A program made the position numbers and the translations under genes. The notes under the pieces are model-generated. The model had not been told where the DNA came from, made no database searches, and saw nothing but the letters and a program-made list of their open reading frames with translations. This document shows, in pieces, positions 27,729 to 35,635 of a DNA stretch of 38,674 nucleotides; positions within the stretch are counted from its first letter, which is position 1; every line of letters starts with the position of its first letter. Source of the stretch: Marivivens sp. (GTDB taxonomy: Bacteria; Pseudomonadota; Alphaproteobacteria; Rhodobacterales; Rhodobacteraceae); contig JAEPMR010000025.1 in the NCBI GenBank assembly GCA_017643845.1, positions 1 to 38,674 on the forward strand, read 5' to 3'.

Positions 27729-28677
27729 TCTTTTTTCTTGATTGGAATGCGACGACAGCCAGAAGCACCGCTCCCTTTATCGCAGTTTGAACAAATGCGG
27801 ATACGTTTGCGAGGTTCATCCCGTTCGACAGGAGGGCCAAGACCAGCGCGCCAATAATCGTCCCATGGAGGCTTCCAACACCGCCCGACAGCTGTGTTCC
27901 TCCGATGGCAACTGCAGTCACAGAGTCCAACGTAAACGGCGGACCAATATTGGGGTCTCCCGAGACGATCCGGCCAGCGAGGAAGATCCCTGCCAAAGCT
28001 GCAAAACAAGAACAGCCGATATATGCCAAAAGTGTTGTCCGCTTGTCTGCGATCCCAAAAGTGTGCGCAGCGTCGCTTTGGCCTGACGCAATGCCACCGC
28101 CAATTGCAAAGATATGTAGCCCAAACCGAGAACCATAGAGCATTTTCCAGGCAAGCAGGCAGACCAAAAGGCCCCAGAACACAGTGAAAGGCACACCAAA
28201 AACTGCGCCAGACACCAGTTGTTTGACGACTTCCGGCACTTCACCTCCGGCGACGGGCCGCATCAAGCGTGTCAGACCCATAATGATCATCTGCATTGCG
28301 AGTGTTGCGATAATCGGGTTCACGTTTAGGCGGGTTACTGTTGTCCCGTTGATAAATCCGATTGCAATTGCCGCAATAAATACCGCCGGGATTGTGATTG
28401 CTGCCGGTGCATCAAGCGCGAGGATCGCTGTCGTAAAGCTGATGACCGCGCCGACCGACAAGTCCAGACCTCCAAGCAAAACCACCATCATTTGACCAAT
28501 GGCAACAATAATCAGCGGCATTGCTTGCGCGAGCAGGTTCTTGGCATTTTGCGGCGTAGCAAACTGGTCCGTCGAAACCGCCAGCCAAGCAAACCCGACA
28601 ATGCCGGCGATTAGCGGCAGGATCCAAAGGCCCTGTCTTGAGTTCTGCCCTGTGAGGTGTGCAAATACTGCTTTCAT
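27718..28677 (-). CDS. ABC importer permease, CUT2, system 2
   Basis: 319 residues with about nine hydrophobic segments. The blocks MVVLLGGLDLSVGAVISFTTA and CSCFAALAGIFLAGRIVSGD, and GGTQLSGGVGSLHGTIIGAL, are typical of RbsC-like permeases. It pairs with the following permease to form the channel. The start overlaps the ATPase stop (ATGA). Confidence 0.92.
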   Translation of the reverse strand: MKAVFAHLTGQNSRQGLWILPLIAGIVGFAWLAVSTDQFATPQNAKNLLAQAMPLIIVAIGQMMVVLLGGLDLSVGAVISFTTAILALDAPAAITIPAVFIAAIAIGFINGTTVTRLNVNPIIATLAMQMIIMGLTRLMRPVAGGEVPEVVKQLVSGAVFGVPFTVFWGLLVCLLAWKMLYGSRFGLHIFAIGGGIASGQSDAAHTFGIADKRTTLLAYIGCSCFAALAGIFLAGRIVSGDPNIGPPFTLDSVTAVAIGGTQLSGGVGSLHGTIIGALVLALLSNGMNLANVSAFVQTAIKGAVLLAVVAFQSRKKIGL

Positions 28678-30230
28678 GCGACTGCTGCTCGCTCGTTTGC
28701 TTCTGAAGATGTGCTGAGTGCAGCATCAAGAATCGCGTGTTCTGTAGCCTCAGCCGCTTGCATCTCAGCGATGATTGCTTGGTCGTGGCAAACCATGATG
28801 CGATCAGACATGCCAATCAGTTCAATGGTTTCACGAGACAATACGAGGACAGCCCCTCCCTGGTCCGCAAACTGCCGTAGCAGTGTGTAGATTTCAGACT
28901 TTGCACCTATGTCGACGCCGCGGGTTGGCTCTTCGATGACGAGGACCTTCATCCCCGCCGCAAGATATCTACCCAAGAGGACCTTTTGCTGGTTACCACC
29001 CGATAGATTGCCAACAGAAGTATCTTTGCTCGATGCCTTAACGCTCATGGAGGTAACGGCATCCGTGACCTGCTGCTTGTACCGTTTTGCCCAAGCGAGT
29101 CCGGGCCTTTGAGAATGAAGACTGATGCCCACGTTGTGTGCAACAGAAAGGCCAAGGTAGAGACCCTCCTCCTTGCGATCTTCGGGAACAAACGCAAGTC
29201 CCAGTCTCTGCATATCTCGAATGCCTTCACGAGCTGGCAGCGGAAGTGCGCGAGCGCCGCCGGACACCAAGATATGGCCTGAGTCGGGCTTGAACACACC
29301 GACCAAGGACCGCACTATATCTTGCTGGCCCTGCCCCTCAAGACCTGCCAAGCCAACAATTTCGCCTGTTTTGAGCTGGAAGGAAACCGGAGGACTGTCG
29401 GCCTGCAGCTTCAAATCCTGAACTGAAAGGAGAACGTCCTCGAAGTTCGCACCACGCTGGGGGAAGAGGTCTTTAATATCGCGACCAACCATTAGGCCAA
29501 TAAGGTCGCTTTCTGTAATCCCTTCTAGCGCCTCGCTTGCAACGTGACGTCCGTCTTTCAGCACAGTGACAGTGTCACATACATTGAAGATCTCATCCAT
29601 TCGGTGGGAAATGTAGACAACAGCCTTTCCGGCAGCTTTCAACCTTGCGATCTGGCGGTTCAGGACCTCAACATCGGCGGCATTCAATGCGGCAGTCGGC
29701 TCATCAAGTATGAACACGTCAGCTCGCGCTTTGATGCCATGCGCGATCTCAACAAACTGACGTTCGGCTATAGAGAGCTCCGAAACCAGTAGGCCTGGCG
29801 ACAGCTTTAGGTCCAGTTCCTCAAGGGCAGCTTTTGTTTCCTCGTACATGCGTTTTCGGTCGAGGGTGCCAAACAGTGCAATCGGCTCTCGACCAAGAAA
29901 CATATTCTCAGCGATGGTGAGGTTTGGCAGCAGAGAAAGCTCCTGAAAGACCGTCGAGATCCCTAGCTCTTGTGCATGTTTGGGGCTTTGAATCCGCTCC
30001 GCTTGTCCCCCGCATTCAATTTCCCCATCATCGTAGTGATGAACACCTGCAAGGATTTTCATCAATGTCGATTTTCCAGCACCGTTCTCACCCATAAGGG
30101 CGTGGACTGACCCAGGCGCGAGGGTCAGCGAAACTGAACTGAGAACCCGGTTCGGGCCAAAACTCTTGGAGATATTGCGCATCTCAACAAGAGGAACGCC
30201 GGGCGTTTCTACTGATCGATTTGGGTGCAT
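28674..30230 (-). CDS. ABC importer ATPase, CUT2 double-domain, system 2
   Basis: 518 residues. Domain 1: Walker A GENGAGKST (47-55), signature ELSIAERQ, Walker B FILDEPTAAL, H-loop YISHRMDE. Domain 2: a degenerate Walker A (GLEGQGQQD), signature NLSGGNQQK and Walker B VLVIEEPTRGVD, with the catalytic Glu kept. This is the standard RbsA/MglA pattern and contrasts with the system 1 ATPase. It comes 72 bases after the binding protein and overlaps the next permease. Confidence 0.93.
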   Translation of the reverse strand: MHPNRSVETPGVPLVEMRNISKSFGPNRVLSSVSLTLAPGSVHALMGENGAGKSTLMKILAGVHHYDDGEIECGGQAERIQSPKHAQELGISTVFQELSLLPNLTIAENMFLGREPIALFGTLDRKRMYEETKAALEELDLKLSPGLLVSELSIAERQFVEIAHGIKARADVFILDEPTAALNAADVEVLNRQIARLKAAGKAVVYISHRMDEIFNVCDTVTVLKDGRHVASEALEGITESDLIGLMVGRDIKDLFPQRGANFEDVLLSVQDLKLQADSPPVSFQLKTGEIVGLAGLEGQGQQDIVRSLVGVFKPDSGHILVSGGARALPLPAREGIRDMQRLGLAFVPEDRKEEGLYLGLSVAHNVGISLHSQRPGLAWAKRYKQQVTDAVTSMSVKASSKDTSVGNLSGGNQQKVLLGRYLAAGMKVLVIEEPTRGVDIGAKSEIYTLLRQFADQGGAVLVLSRETIELIGMSDRIMVCHDQAIIAEMQAAEATEHAILDAALSTSSEANERAAVA

Positions 30231-30302
30231 TATTGAAATTCCTGCGAAAGGGGCCGGAGGATTGAAAAGGAGACCTCCGGCCAGTCTGCCCTCTCAGGGA
30301 GG

Positions 30303-31370
30303 TTAGTTGCCGTAAAGCTCTTGCAGACGCTCTTCGCTCAAAGACGTCGGGAACCACACGTTCGCAGAGAGATCGGAACGATACACATCCTGCACCCGGT
30401 CCAGATCCCATCCAGCGGGCTCATAGGCGTAGTGTTTGTACATCTCTTGGCCTTCGAGCAGTGCAATCGCGGCTCGCACACCAGCGGCCCCCTGCTCTGG
30501 CCCGTATTCTGCTGAGATTGAAGCAAAACCGTCTTCGATCCACTGGCCAAAGAAGCCATTATTCCCTTCGCCGGAAATTGGTGGAATCTCTGCGCCGAAC
30601 TCCTTGAAGACGTCCACACAGGCGCGTGTCATGTCCGCACCAGAAGACCAAATGCCGTCGACACTTGGGTTGCTCAGGAAAAACGTTTCGCACACTTTTT
30701 TTCCATTGTCGTACTGCCAAGCACCTACATCTTCAGCGACGATGTTGATCTCAGTCCCTTCAATGGCCTCCAACAATCCTTCGTACCGGTTGATGTCCTC
30801 AGGGTGTCCAGGGAGACCACGAAGAACCCAGATATCACCTTTGCCACCAAGCTCATCGACCAGGAATTCGCCCATGACGCGCCCAAAGTTCTGCGCGCCA
30901 CCCTGAATCTCGAGCGTAAAAGCATCTGTTTCGGTGAGACCCGTATGAACGATCACCGGAATTCCGGCTTCCACTGCCGCTTCGATACCTGCGTCGGCAG
31001 ATGTTGGCGTTAGAGGCGTCACGATAATCAGATCGACGTTCTGGGCAATCAGATCCTCAATGTCTGCGACTTGTTTGGCCTGGTCAATATTTGCATCAAG
31101 GAGGATAAAGTTCTCAACTCGATCATCTGCAGCAGCCGCGGCCGTAGATTCATGGGCCATCTGCACCGTCCACGTATTGGCGTTGACACCAAAATGGCTC
31201 ATGCCGATGGTCCAGGGAGCATCGCTTTGATAGACGCCAGCCTCGACGACGCTGTTGTTCTCTGTACGCGGTTCAATCCCCTCCATCAACGTGACGTCTT
31301 CGGCAAAGGTTGGCGTACTTAGAGCGGTGCCAAAAAGCAGGGTCGCTGACAGGGCAATCTTGATGTTCAT
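30303..31370 (-). CDS. Periplasmic substrate-binding protein, CUT2 type, system 2
   Basis: 355 residues from the ATG at 31370, which has GGAGGAG a few bases before it. The signal peptide is MNIKIALSATLLFGTALSTP with a cut after TFA. RbsB-like features are DANIDQAKQVADIEDLIAQN, VDLIIVTPLTPTSAD and IPVIVHTGL. The ring-rich, Trp-containing end (EPAGWDLDRVQDVY) may line the sugar pocket. First gene of system 2, divergent from the third SGNH hydrolase, with a shared operator in the gap. The ligand is unknown. Confidence 0.92.
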   Translation of the reverse strand: MNIKIALSATLLFGTALSTPTFAEDVTLMEGIEPRTENNSVVEAGVYQSDAPWTIGMSHFGVNANTWTVQMAHESTAAAAADDRVENFILLDANIDQAKQVADIEDLIAQNVDLIIVTPLTPTSADAGIEAAVEAGIPVIVHTGLTETDAFTLEIQGGAQNFGRVMGEFLVDELGGKGDIWVLRGLPGHPEDINRYEGLLEAIEGTEINIVAEDVGAWQYDNGKKVCETFFLSNPSVDGIWSSGADMTRACVDVFKEFGAEIPPISGEGNNGFFGQWIEDGFASISAEYGPEQGAAGVRAAIALLEGQEMYKHYAYEPAGWDLDRVQDVYRSDLSANVWFPTSLSEERLQELYGN

Positions 31371-31552
31371 GTATTCTCCTCCATTAGTAGCGACGATGTC
31401 TATCGCGAAGATTTCTGATGGAAGAAAATTGTGTACCTCGCCTGACCTCCTCGTCATGCGCGCGGCTATTCCTCCCCTTAGAGGCCCCCAAACTTTGGAT
31501 TCGGATTGCCCTCTTGGAGGGAAATCAACACAAAAGATGGAGTGCGTCAATA

Positions 31553-31575
31553 CTTATTCACATTGAATGAATAAG
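31553..31575. promoter_or_regulatory. Palindromic operator between system 2 and the SGNH/ROK operon
   Basis: CTTATTCA (31553-31560), a 7-base centre and TGAATAAG (31568-31575) form a perfect 8-base inverted repeat in the 283-base divergent region. On the minus strand TTGACG, a possible -35 for the binding-protein gene, starts 2 bases after it. The shared motif with 26706-26726 suggests one regulon. Confidence 0.65.
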
Positions 31576-31653
31576 AATGTAGCTTGTCATCGACCAGTTC
31601 GCCTGACATGTTGTCATGCAAAATACTTGCTCTGAAGCAGCAAGCTGAAGCTC

Positions 31654-32319
31654 GTGAGGTTAGGTTTTTTGAACGTAAAATCAGTACTTTGTTATGGCGA
31701 CTCCAACACGCATGGACAGGCTCCAGGCGGAACACCTCTTGATCGATTTGGACCGCTTGAGAGGTGGCCCGGCGTCTTGAGACAGCAGCTCGGCTCTGGT
31801 TGGTACGTCATTGAAGAGGGCCTGAGTGGTCGCACAACGGTCCACAACGATCCCATTGAGGGCGACCTCAAAAACGGCCGAACCTATCTGCGACCCTGCC
31901 TCATGAGCCATGCACCTCTCGACTTGGTAATCCTTATGCTTGGGACCAACGACCTGAAAGCGAGGTTCGGCCAACCCGCTTCAGAAGTCGCGATGGGAAT
32001 TGGATGCCTAATCTATGACATCAAAGAACTTGCTCCAGGACCTGACGGGCGTGTGCCCGAAATCATGGTCGTGGCCCCTCCCCCAATGTTGGAAGATATC
32101 GGCGAATGGTCCGGCATTTTTGACGGGGCGCAATCCAAGAGCCTAGAGCTTGCTCATGCATTTGAAGTGATTTCAGACTCTCTTGAAGTGCATTTTTTCG
32201 ATGCTGCAAAGGTAATTTCATCAGATCCTGCGGACGGCTTTCACATGAGCAAACAAGCCCATGAAGATTTAGGGAAAGCCATTGCACTTGAAATCGAAGC
32301 AATCGGGTGGGGTGTCTAA
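31654..32319 (+). CDS. Cytoplasmic SGNH hydrolase, third paralogue
   Basis: 221 residues if it starts at GTG 31654. A TTG at 31669, with GTGAGG/TTAGG just before it, would place the start closer to the conserved VLCYGDSNTHG and may be the real one. No signal peptide. Triad: Ser17 in GDS, and Asp194 and His197 in DGFH (GTG numbering), with MLGTND in between. It is in the same subgroup as the other two (IEEGLSGRTT, HAPLDLVILMLGTND) but more distant from MsAcT. It is divergent from importer system 2 and followed after 2 bases by the ROK-type regulator. Probably an intracellular short-chain esterase; the substrate is unknown. Confidence 0.88.
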   Translation: MRLGFLNVKSVLCYGDSNTHGQAPGGTPLDRFGPLERWPGVLRQQLGSGWYVIEEGLSGRTTVHNDPIEGDLKNGRTYLRPCLMSHAPLDLVILMLGTNDLKARFGQPASEVAMGIGCLIYDIKELAPGPDGRVPEIMVVAPPPMLEDIGEWSGIFDGAQSKSLELAHAFEVISDSLEVHFFDAAKVISSDPADGFHMSKQAHEDLGKAIALEIEAIGWGV

Positions 32320-32321
32320 AC

Positions 32322-33425
32322 ATGCCTGACATGCGTTTTGCACCGCCAAACCCAATCCGTATCGCTGATCGGTCAGCGGGAATGAACGCCGTGAGTGTCC
32401 GCAGCTATAACGAGCGGCTCGTCCTCTCGTTGCTGCTTCAAAATACCGGCCTGTCGCGCATGGAAATCGGACAGCGAACAGGTTTGTCGGCACAGACCGT
32501 TTCCGTGATTGTTAGGTCTCTCGCACAGGAAGGCTTGGTCGAAAAAGGTAAAGCTCAAAAAGGACGTATGGGTCCTCCAACCATCCCGCTCTCTCTCAAT
32601 CCAGGCGGCGCCTATTCCGTTGGGATAAGCCTCGGCCATCGCCACACAGATATTGTTCTGTTGGACTTTGTTGGTCAGGTGAAATTCCACACGACGCTGC
32701 CGATCCCGCCATCTGTCGAATACTCGAACCAATCAGAGTTGGTTGAGACCGTGAGGCAAGCGCTTGCCGCACTGCCTACCAAAAACAATGACCGCATCGC
32801 CGGCATTGGTCTTGCGATCCCAGAAGACGCAGATGAGCTTGCCCTTGGACCTGCTGGCTTGGCAGAGCGAAACGAAGCCCTTAGCAGTGAGATTGAAGCT
32901 GCCATCGGACTTGAGGTTTACGTTCATAATGACGTCACCGCTGCCGCGGCCGGTGAAAGTATGTTCGGTGCCGCAAAGTCTCTGGATGACTATCTGTTTT
33001 TTTATCTCGGCGCACGGATTCACCACCGCCTCGTACTCAAGCATCAGATTTTTCAGAGCCCTACTCAAACCAGCAATGCTATGGGCCTATTAGAGCTAGA
33101 GAAGCGCCTTTCTTGCGACGGGCAAGTTACTGAAACACTTTGGACCCGGGGTGCCAAATGGCCCGATTACGGGCCAGCGAAAAAGGCTTGGCTTTCCGAC
33201 TGCGTGGAAGAGCTTGGCAAGTCTCTCGCCTCAGCTTCACAGTTTCTCCCCGTAAATACCGTGATCGTATCGTCTTATGCGCCTAAAGAGGTTTGTGACG
33301 AAATTGCCGGGGAACTTGCTCGTGTTCACACAGGTATCGAAGCACGTTCTGGTGAATTGCTCATCTCTCCTAAAGCTATGGGGGCAGCGAGCCTACCCTT
33401 TAGCTCGAAGTTTACAGTGGCTTAG
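32322..33425 (+). CDS. ROK-family transcription regulator without kinase motifs
   Basis: 367 residues from the ATG at 32322 (an in-frame GTG at 32307 overlaps the hydrolase gene). The N-terminal winged helix reads LLLQNTGLSRMEIGQRTGLS then VSVIVRSLAQEGLVEKGK. The ROK fold follows: PGGAYSVGISLGHRHTDIVL (first phosphate-loop position), IAGIGLAIP and VYVHNDVTAAAAGES. The second glycine-rich loop is replaced by YLGARIHHRLVLKH, and the CxCGxxGCxE zinc motif is absent, so it should be a ligand sensor only, not a kinase. The likely ligand is a product of the hydrolases or the imported compound. It is coupled to the third hydrolase and is the natural candidate to bind the TATTCA-N7-TGAATA sites. Confidence 0.85.
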   Translation: MPDMRFAPPNPIRIADRSAGMNAVSVRSYNERLVLSLLLQNTGLSRMEIGQRTGLSAQTVSVIVRSLAQEGLVEKGKAQKGRMGPPTIPLSLNPGGAYSVGISLGHRHTDIVLLDFVGQVKFHTTLPIPPSVEYSNQSELVETVRQALAALPTKNNDRIAGIGLAIPEDADELALGPAGLAERNEALSSEIEAAIGLEVYVHNDVTAAAAGESMFGAAKSLDDYLFFYLGARIHHRLVLKHQIFQSPTQTSNAMGLLELEKRLSCDGQVTETLWTRGAKWPDYGPAKKAWLSDCVEELGKSLASASQFLPVNTVIVSSYAPKEVCDEIAGELARVHTGIEARSGELLISPKAMGAASLPFSSKFTVA

Positions 33426-33579
33426 AAGTCCCCTCTTGACATTGTACGAGGCAACTCTTGCCCAACATCGTCAAACCTCAAACAAGATTTCAGGTCTATA
33501 GAAACATAGAGTAGCAGCCAGTGAGTCATCTGTCCCGGAAGGCCGAGGAGCTTAGTGTGACTCGGTCGAAAGCTCATCC

Positions 33580-33774
33580 ATGAAACGAGAAGCAAGGCAG
33601 GTTGCCATTTTGCTGCACCCTGAAACGAACTCACCTGTCGGCAAACTGTATCTCTGGGAAACGGGGGAAGTAGACCCAATGTGGCTCGATGGAGAAATCT
33701 CAAATCCAGTCGTCAAACCTATGGCGGGCGAAAGCCTAAACTGGGCTAGTTGGAAACTAGGTAGGCCCTCATAG
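33580..33774 (+). CDS. Possible small conserved protein
   Basis: 64 residues: MKREARQVAILLHPETNSP, then GKLYLWETGEVDPMWLDGE and a short polar tail. The beginning looks like a beta-strand-rich small domain, and I have a vague memory of similar short proteins beside XRE regulators on Rhodobacteraceae plasmids. No ribosome-binding site was seen. It is convergent with the broken XRE gene. The function is unknown, and it may be a remnant. Confidence 0.42.
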   Translation: MKREARQVAILLHPETNSPVGKLYLWETGEVDPMWLDGEISNPVVKPMAGESLNWASWKLGRPS

Positions 33775-33778
33775 CGAG

Positions 33779-34051
33779 TTACCTGAAGCAAACTCCGGTA
33801 CGGTGATCTGGCGCAGTCTCCCTGTCTGCGACTTTCAAGAATTCGGTGACATCCGTTCCGATCACGCGAGCCAAGGCACCCAACTCAGCTACGTCGATCT
33901 GACGCTCGCCACACTTAATCTTCGCAACCTATGACAGATGGCATCTCTGTTTTTTCGTTAAGTCGGCCTGCGTTGTCTCAGCTATCTTTCGGGCTGGAAT
34001 CAATGCTCCGCACAGCGCCTCATGTCCTGAGCTCCTGATTGTTTTCGTCAC
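33779..34051 (-). pseudogene. XRE-family helix-turn-helix regulator broken by an in-frame stop
   Basis: From a GTG at 34051 the minus strand reads VTKTIRSSGHEALCGAL, then IPARKIAETTQADLTKKQ, RCHLS, a TAG stop at 33931-33929, and in the same frame VAKIKCGERQIDVAEL, GALARVIGTDVTEFLKV, up to a TAA at 33779. The two halves together make a complete XRE domain (TQADL, then VAKIxxGER, then the 'DVAEL' helix) of about 90 residues. The stop takes the place of the aromatic residue usually found before VAKI. No frameshift is needed. The gene is therefore probably dead, unless the stop is read through or is a sequencing error. Confidence 0.8.
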
Positions 34052-34160
34052 GCGTCACAACCTGATGTGACTGCGCCAACCTAGAATATAGATTATCTAA
34101 AATTCAGATATTTCTGCTGCTTGCGCCTAAGAGGGTAGTGCAGCGGGCAATCGTTCAGGC

Positions 34161-34460
34161 TCACTGGGACATCTCTTGCAAAAAACGTCCGTATTCCTCG
34201 CTCACCTCTCGAGCTTCTTTGAATGCCCGCGCGCGCTCCGCTTCAAGGCACCGAAAGTAATCCTGAATATTCGCAATGTAGGTTTCGAAATCTTGCCTGA
34301 TCAAATCCGCAAATTTCCGCTGCGTTTCGGGGTCGCTTGGAACGAACGGGACAGTTGGTGGATAGCAGGTTTCAGCGCTGGCCGGCGCGGCAAAGCCAAA
34401 GCACAAAACTATAGCGCACGGCATCATGCCTCGGCACAACCGGAGGTTCTGAAAACCCAT
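34161..34460 (-). CDS. Small exported protein near the conjugation operon
   Basis: 99 residues from the ATG at 34460 (MGFQNLRLCRG), chosen because a signal peptide follows directly: MMPCAIVLCFGFAAPASA, then ETCYPP. A longer start at 34523 would add 21 residues. The mature part is a charged helix (SDPETQRKFADLIRQDFETY and EAERARAFKEAREVSEEY) with two cysteines. It is divergent from the T4SS leader gene, across a region with a palindrome. The family was not recognised. Small helical periplasmic proteins are common beside virB operons. Confidence 0.55.
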   Translation of the reverse strand: MGFQNLRLCRGMMPCAIVLCFGFAAPASAETCYPPTVPFVPSDPETQRKFADLIRQDFETYIANIQDYFRCLEAERARAFKEAREVSEEYGRFLQEMSQ

Positions 34461-34480
34461 AAAAACTTGATAATTTCGAG

Positions 34481-34503
34481 CACACATGCCTATTGGATGT
34501 GTG
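34481..34503. promoter_or_regulatory. Palindrome in the divergent region upstream of the conjugation operon
   Basis: CACACAT (34481-34487), a 9-base centre and ATGTGTG (34497-34503) form a perfect 7-base inverted repeat. It is followed by an AT-rich stretch (34521-34560) that could hold the -10 of the virB operon. A candidate operator for conjugation control. Confidence 0.45.
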
Positions 34504-34611
34504 ACCACAGTGTAGCCGCACATGTATAAATATATCTTGCGGTTAATAATATACTATCGTAACTCTGGGCTTCAAGTGGGAATGCCCGGGCGTTGCGTCT
34601 TTGGAGAAAGC

Positions 34612-34977
34612 GTGAGCCGGGCCATGAACTGGGACATCGAAGCACCAAATGTGGTTACGGAAGCACGTTTCCGCGAACTCGTGGAAAGAGGCTATAGCGC
34701 TGAAATCCTGTGCCAGGAGTCGGCACACAAGAAGGGCCCCAGCTATTATGGGGTCTGGATCATGCGCGTCGTCTCTAACGAGGGCGTGGAAAAGCTGCTT
34801 GTCACAGCCCGTACCCGCACGACCTATAACGACATCAAAGTCCGCGAGTTCAAAACCATCACGGGCGTGGTGTCCTTCCTTATCGGGATCGGTTTCTCCC
34901 ATGCCGATGTGCCGCTCGAGGAAGGCCAACGGACAACGCACAAGCTGGCTGCAACCGACAAGGGCGGCAGCAAGTAG
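34612..34977 (+). CDS. Leader gene of the virB operon, unknown function
   Basis: 121 residues from the GTG at 34612, which has TTGGAGAAAGC before it; the ATG at 34624 (MNWDIEAPNVVTEARF) is the alternative. The sequence RELVERGYSAEILCQESAHK, GVWIMRVVSNEGVEKLLVTAR, and REFKTITGVVSFLIGIGFSH looks like a small alpha/beta protein without a signal peptide. The end overlaps virB1 by about 77 bases in another frame, so the two are coupled. I do not recognise the family. Its position at the head of the operon suggests a control or accessory role. Confidence 0.68.
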   Translation: MSRAMNWDIEAPNVVTEARFRELVERGYSAEILCQESAHKKGPSYYGVWIMRVVSNEGVEKLLVTARTRTTYNDIKVREFKTITGVVSFLIGIGFSHADVPLEEGQRTTHKLAATDKGGSK

Positions 34978-35635
34978 CCTTCTTCTTTTCTGGTATCTCG
35001 CGGTTCCCGCCACTGCGCAGATGGTGCTGGTCATTGAGAGCGATGGCTCTCTAACTCCGTCCCAATCCCAGAATAGCTTTGCCCGCAACTACAATGACGG
35101 CATCGGCCAGGGGTCCGCGTCCGACGATCTGCCGATCTTTGGCGAACGGGACGCTGCGCCCGAAGACATGCAAGTTGCCGCCCTCGGCCGGCCTGCGCCC
35201 CTGCCCCGCGCTGAAATTCTCACGGCCATTGAGGCCACCGCTTTTCGTTACGCGGGTAATCCCGGGCTTCGTCGCGCTAACCTCTCAGTCCGAGATTGGC
35301 TAAATCTCTTTCGAGCAAACATTGAGGTTGAGAGCGCCTACCGGCAGGATGCGGTCTCGAGCGCTGGCGCCATTGGCCTAGGGCAGCTGATGCCCGCGAC
35401 GGCGCGCGACCTCGGTGTCGACCCGCGTGATCCGCTTCAAAACCTAGACGGCTCCGCCCGCTACCTCGCGATGATGCTGGAAGCATTCGGCGATCCGCGG
35501 CTCGCGCTTGCTGCCTACAACGCCGGACCCGATGCGGTCCGACAGTATGGCGGCATACCCCCTTACAGAGAAACCCAGAACCACGTGGCCCGTGTCATGG
35601 CCGTCGTGGCCCGATTGGAAGGATCAAATTCATGA
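34901..35635 (+). CDS. virB1: VirB1-type lytic transglycosylase
   Basis: 244 residues from the ATG at 34901 (or 34907), both inside the leader gene. These starts give a long basic N-terminus and then a signal segment, SSLLLFWYLAVPATAQ. The SLT domain is in the C-terminal half: FRANIEVESAYRQDAVSS with the catalytic Glu, AGAIGLGQLMPATARDLGV, and LALAAYNAGPDAV. It opens the peptidoglycan locally so that the type IV secretion channel can be built. The TGA overlaps the virB2 ATG. Confidence 0.85.
   Translation: MPMCRSRKANGQRTSWLQPTRAAASSLLLFWYLAVPATAQMVLVIESDGSLTPSQSQNSFARNYNDGIGQGSASDDLPIFGERDAAPEDMQVAALGRPAPLPRAEILTAIEATAFRYAGNPGLRRANLSVRDWLNLFRANIEVESAYRQDAVSSAGAIGLGQLMPATARDLGVDPRDPLQNLDGSARYLAMMLEAFGDPRLALAAYNAGPDAVRQYGGIPPYRETQNHVARVMAVVARLEGSNS

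Noticed and set aside
34649-34900. Long upstream extension of the virB1 frame
   Set aside because: This part lies inside the leader gene in another frame, and the signal segment is placed properly only if translation starts at 34901 or 34907.
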